DNA of 8,842 nt, taken from assembly GCA_002350705.1 (NCBI GenBank), contig DEFH01000026.1:1-8842 (forward strand). The letters are read 5' to 3'. The notes beneath the pieces are model-generated. The model was not told the origin of the DNA, did no database searches, and worked only from the letters and a program-made list of their open reading frames with translations. Of this stretch, positions 7,469 through 8,842 are shown one piece after another (position 1 is the stretch's first letter; each line of letters opens with the position of its first letter). Source of the DNA: Ruminococcaceae bacterium UBA2857 (GTDB lineage: Bacteria > Bacillota > Clostridia > Oscillospirales > Acutalibacteraceae). Position numbers and translations under genes: made by a program.

Positions 7469-7474
7469 AAGGAG
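7469..7474 (+). promoter_or_regulatory. Orphan ribosome-binding site after the kinase gene
   Basis: AAGGAG starts 2 nt after the kinase stop, but no ATG, GTG or TTG lies at a workable distance (the next 20 nt are ttacaaaataagcagcaaaa). It may be the remnant RBS of a third operon gene separated from its coding sequence by the TnpB element. It may also be chance. Confidence 0.4.
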
Positions 7475-7495
7475 TTACAAAATAAGCAGCAAAAA

Positions 7496-7509
7496 CATTG
7501 ACATCAGTG
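7496..7509 (+). repeat. Candidate left-end subterminal hairpin
   Basis: CATTG (7496-7500) pairs with CAGTG (7505-7509), with one T-G wobble, around an ACAT loop. Its place between the kinase stop and tnpB suits the imperfect hairpin that IS200/IS605 transposases recognise near the left end. Five pairs is weak evidence. Confidence 0.3.
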
Positions 7510-7536
7510 ATTAAATGCATACAAGTATACTCACGG

Positions 7537-7545
7537 AAAGGGTGA
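7537..7545 (+). promoter_or_regulatory. RBS deciding the TTG start of tnpB
   Basis: AAAGGGTGA lies 8 nt before TTG 7554-7556. The longer reading frame from ATG 7515 has no Shine-Dalgarno sequence and would add 13 residues not seen in the usual family N-terminus, which begins LLKSFKIEIHPT-like. Confidence 0.65.
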
Positions 7546-7553
7546 TAACGAAA

Positions 7554-8729
7554 TTGTTAAAGAGCTTCAAAATAGAAATCCATCCGACAGCAGAACAGAA
7601 AAATAAAATCAACAGAACTATCGGTACCTGCAGATTTGTTTATAACTTTTATTTGGCACATAACAGAAAGATTTATGAACAGGAAAACAGATTTGTTTCG
7701 GGATATGATTTTTCAATATGGCTCAATAACGACTATATCCCTAATAATCCCGAATTTGCATGGATAAAGGAAGTCAGCAGTAAATCCGTAAAGCAGAGTA
7801 TTATGAACGCTCAGAAAGCATTTAAAAATTTCTTTGATAAAAAAGCAAGTTTTCCAAAATGGAAGAAGAAAAATAATTCAGATGTAAAAATGTATTTTGT
7901 CAGAACAGACAGTAAAGCAATGATTTTCTGTGAACGACACAGGCTTAAAATTCCTACACTTGGTTGGGTAAGGCTGAAAGAAAAGGGCTATATCCCGACT
8001 TCAAAAGACGGATATATCATAAAAAGCGGTACTGTTTCATGTAAGGCAGGAAGATACTATGTGACGGTACTCATTGAAATGCCTGAAAATGAAAAGCCTG
8101 TTTTGAATAATTTTGGAATAGGTGTAGATTTGGGTGTCAAGGATTTTGCTGTTTGTTCAAACGGCAAGGTTTACAAAAATATCAACAAGAGTTCTCACAT
8201 AAGGAAACTTGAAAAGAAGTTAAACCGAGAACAACGCAGACTTTCGAGGAAATACGAAAGCCTTAAAAAATCAAAAAATAATTTGAAAGGAGAAGTTACT
8301 CGGCAAAATATCCGTAAACAAAAACTGAAAGTACAGAAACTTCATCATAGACTTGACTGTATCAGAACAGATTATATCAACAAAGCGATTTCCGAGTTGG
8401 TGAAAACCAAGCCAATGTGGATAACACTTGAAGACTTGAATATCAGGGGAATGATGAAGAACAGACATCTTTCAAAAGCAGTTGCACAGCAGAAGTTTTT
8501 TGAGTTCAGAACAAAGCTGACAGAGAAATGCAAAGAATACAGCATTGAATTAAGACTTGTTGACAGGTTTTATCCGTCAAGCAAACTTTGTTATAACTGT
8601 GGTTGTGTGAAATCTGACTTGAAATTATCAGACAGAATTTATGTTTGTTCAGAATGTGGTTATATGGCTGACAGAGATTTCAATGCAAGTCTGAATTTGA
8701 GAGATTGTTTAACTTATCAAATCGCATAA
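7554..8729 (+). CDS. tnpB: TnpB, RNA-guided RuvC-like nuclease of an IS200/IS605 element
   Basis: TnpB proteins are omegaRNA-guided DNA endonucleases, ancestors of Cas12, that help their element to persist. From TTG 7554 the product is 391 aa. The N-terminal region (FKIEIHPTAEQ..., GTCRFVYNFYL, then FPKWKKK) is the family's helix-turn-helix/REC-like and wedge part. The RuvC centre is intact: Asp192 in GVDLGVKDFAV, Glu293 in LEDLNIRGM, and DRDFNASLNL at 373-382. A zinc finger sits between the last two, with Cys346, Cys349, Cys365 and Cys368 (CYNC...CSEC). The middle (about 215-270) is strongly basic. The gene looks richer in A/T-ending codons than the kinase before it, consistent with later acquisition. 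Because the acidic motifs are kept, a catalytically dead regulator (TldR-like) is unlikely. Confidence 0.95.
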   Translation: MLKSFKIEIHPTAEQKNKINRTIGTCRFVYNFYLAHNRKIYEQENRFVSGYDFSIWLNNDYIPNNPEFAWIKEVSSKSVKQSIMNAQKAFKNFFDKKASFPKWKKKNNSDVKMYFVRTDSKAMIFCERHRLKIPTLGWVRLKEKGYIPTSKDGYIIKSGTVSCKAGRYYVTVLIEMPENEKPVLNNFGIGVDLGVKDFAVCSNGKVYKNINKSSHIRKLEKKLNREQRRLSRKYESLKKSKNNLKGEVTRQNIRKQKLKVQKLHHRLDCIRTDYINKAISELVKTKPMWITLEDLNIRGMMKNRHLSKAVAQQKFFEFRTKLTEKCKEYSIELRLVDRFYPSSKLCYNCGCVKSDLKLSDRIYVCSECGYMADRDFNASLNLRDCLTYQIA

Positions 8730-8842
8730 ACAAGCAATGATAAGTATGTACCGTAGGCTATACGGGAATTTACGCCTGTGGAGTGTCACACAAACGATGG
8801 TAGCTTTGGCAAAGTCGGATACGATGAAACAGGAATTTTCTC
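8712..8842 (+). ncRNA. Candidate omegaRNA (reRNA) of the TnpB element, scaffold only
   Basis: The scaffold overlaps the tnpB 3' end. Stem 1 is a perfect 8-bp pairing, ACTTATCA (8712-8719) with TGATAAGT (8738-8745), whose loop holds the tnpB stop codon. Stem 2 is CCGTA/TACGG (8751-8755/8761-8765). Weaker stems are TGTG/CACA (8777-8780/8787-8790) and GCTTT/AAAGT (8803-8807/8811-8815). The loop GGCTA (8756-8760) can pair with TAGCT (8801-8805), a possible pseudoknot. GATGAAACAGGAA (8823-8835) resembles the 3' scaffold ends of related RNAs. Known omegaRNAs occupy this position and end in a guide copied from the right flank. Both exact ends are inferred, and the guide is probably outside the window. 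Confidence 0.6.

Larger units (their letters stand above)
7479..8842 (+). mobile_element. IS200/IS605-type (IS1341-like) element, TnpB only, right end not in window
   Basis: The element is defined by tnpB and the structured RNA region at its 3' end. No TnpA tyrosine transposase gene is visible, so it would need one in trans. The left end is not certain. A candidate is just after TTAC 7475-7478, because IS608-like elements insert 3' of TTAC, and a small subterminal hairpin (7496-7509) follows. The right end is probably just past 8842: GATGAAACAGGAA (8823-8835) is the type of motif that precedes the terminal hairpin in such elements, and that hairpin is not complete here. Confidence 0.6.

Noticed and set aside
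7554..8729. Catalytically dead TnpB-derived regulator (TldR-like), suggested by its place beside a regulatory operon
   Set aside because: The Asp, Glu and DRDxN RuvC motifs and the zinc-finger cysteines are all present, so nuclease activity is expected.
8712..8842. CRISPR-like or riboswitch element at the window's right end
   Set aside because: There are no direct repeats with spacers. The hairpins lie at the 3' end of tnpB, which fits an omegaRNA scaffold better than a riboswitch placed before a gene.

Overview
The window looks like a chromosomal segment of a low-to-moderate GC member of the Bacillota, most likely class Clostridia. This rests on an operon that puts a dNTP triphosphohydrolase gene directly before dnaG and the primary sigma factor gene, on Bacillota-style strong Shine-Dalgarno sites, on frequent TTG/GTG starts, and on a clostridial-looking OmpR/PhoR two-component pair. 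The genus cannot be fixed from the sequence alone.

Minus-strand block (1-5111, read right to left). A clear promoter (5083-5111) drives rpmE (zinc-binding ribosomal protein L31), which ends in a strong intrinsic terminator (4776-4801). Next come a YigZ/IMPACT-family gene, then a tightly packed run of dgt (dNTPase), dnaG (primase) and rpoD (primary sigma factor). The gaps in that run are 12 and 15 nt, and the ribosome-binding site (RBS) of each downstream gene lies against or overlaps the stop codon before it. The run ends at an intrinsic terminator (81-118). It resembles the 'macromolecular synthesis operon', with dgt in the upstream position where some bacteria carry rpsU. It couples dNTP-pool control, replication priming and housekeeping transcription.

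Divergent intergenic region (5042-5258). Besides the rpmE promoter and an extended -10 promoter for the plus-strand genes, it holds a perfect 11-bp inverted repeat (5122-5132 / 5153-5163) of unknown role.

Plus-strand block (5259-7467). An OmpR/PhoB-type response regulator overlaps a membrane sensor histidine kinase by 17 nt. The kinase starts with TTG and has an Asn in place of the usual Asp of the ATP-binding DxGxG box. The pair is probably co-translated. Right after the kinase stop is a good RBS (7469-7474) with no start codon behind it.

Mobile block (about 7479 to the window end). An apparently intact TnpB (IS200/IS605, IS1341-like, no TnpA in view) has all the RuvC acidic motifs and its zinc finger. 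Its 3' end runs into a structured region with the layout of an omegaRNA: a perfect 8-bp stem straddling the tnpB stop codon, further hairpins, a possible pseudoknot, and a terminal motif seen at the ends of such RNAs. The guide portion and right end of the element appear to lie just beyond the window. The orphan RBS suggests the element landed at the start of a third gene of the two-component operon.

I see no strong case for a wholly new system. The best leads are the TnpB/omegaRNA unit and its insertion context, and the unexplained palindrome in the divergent promoter region.
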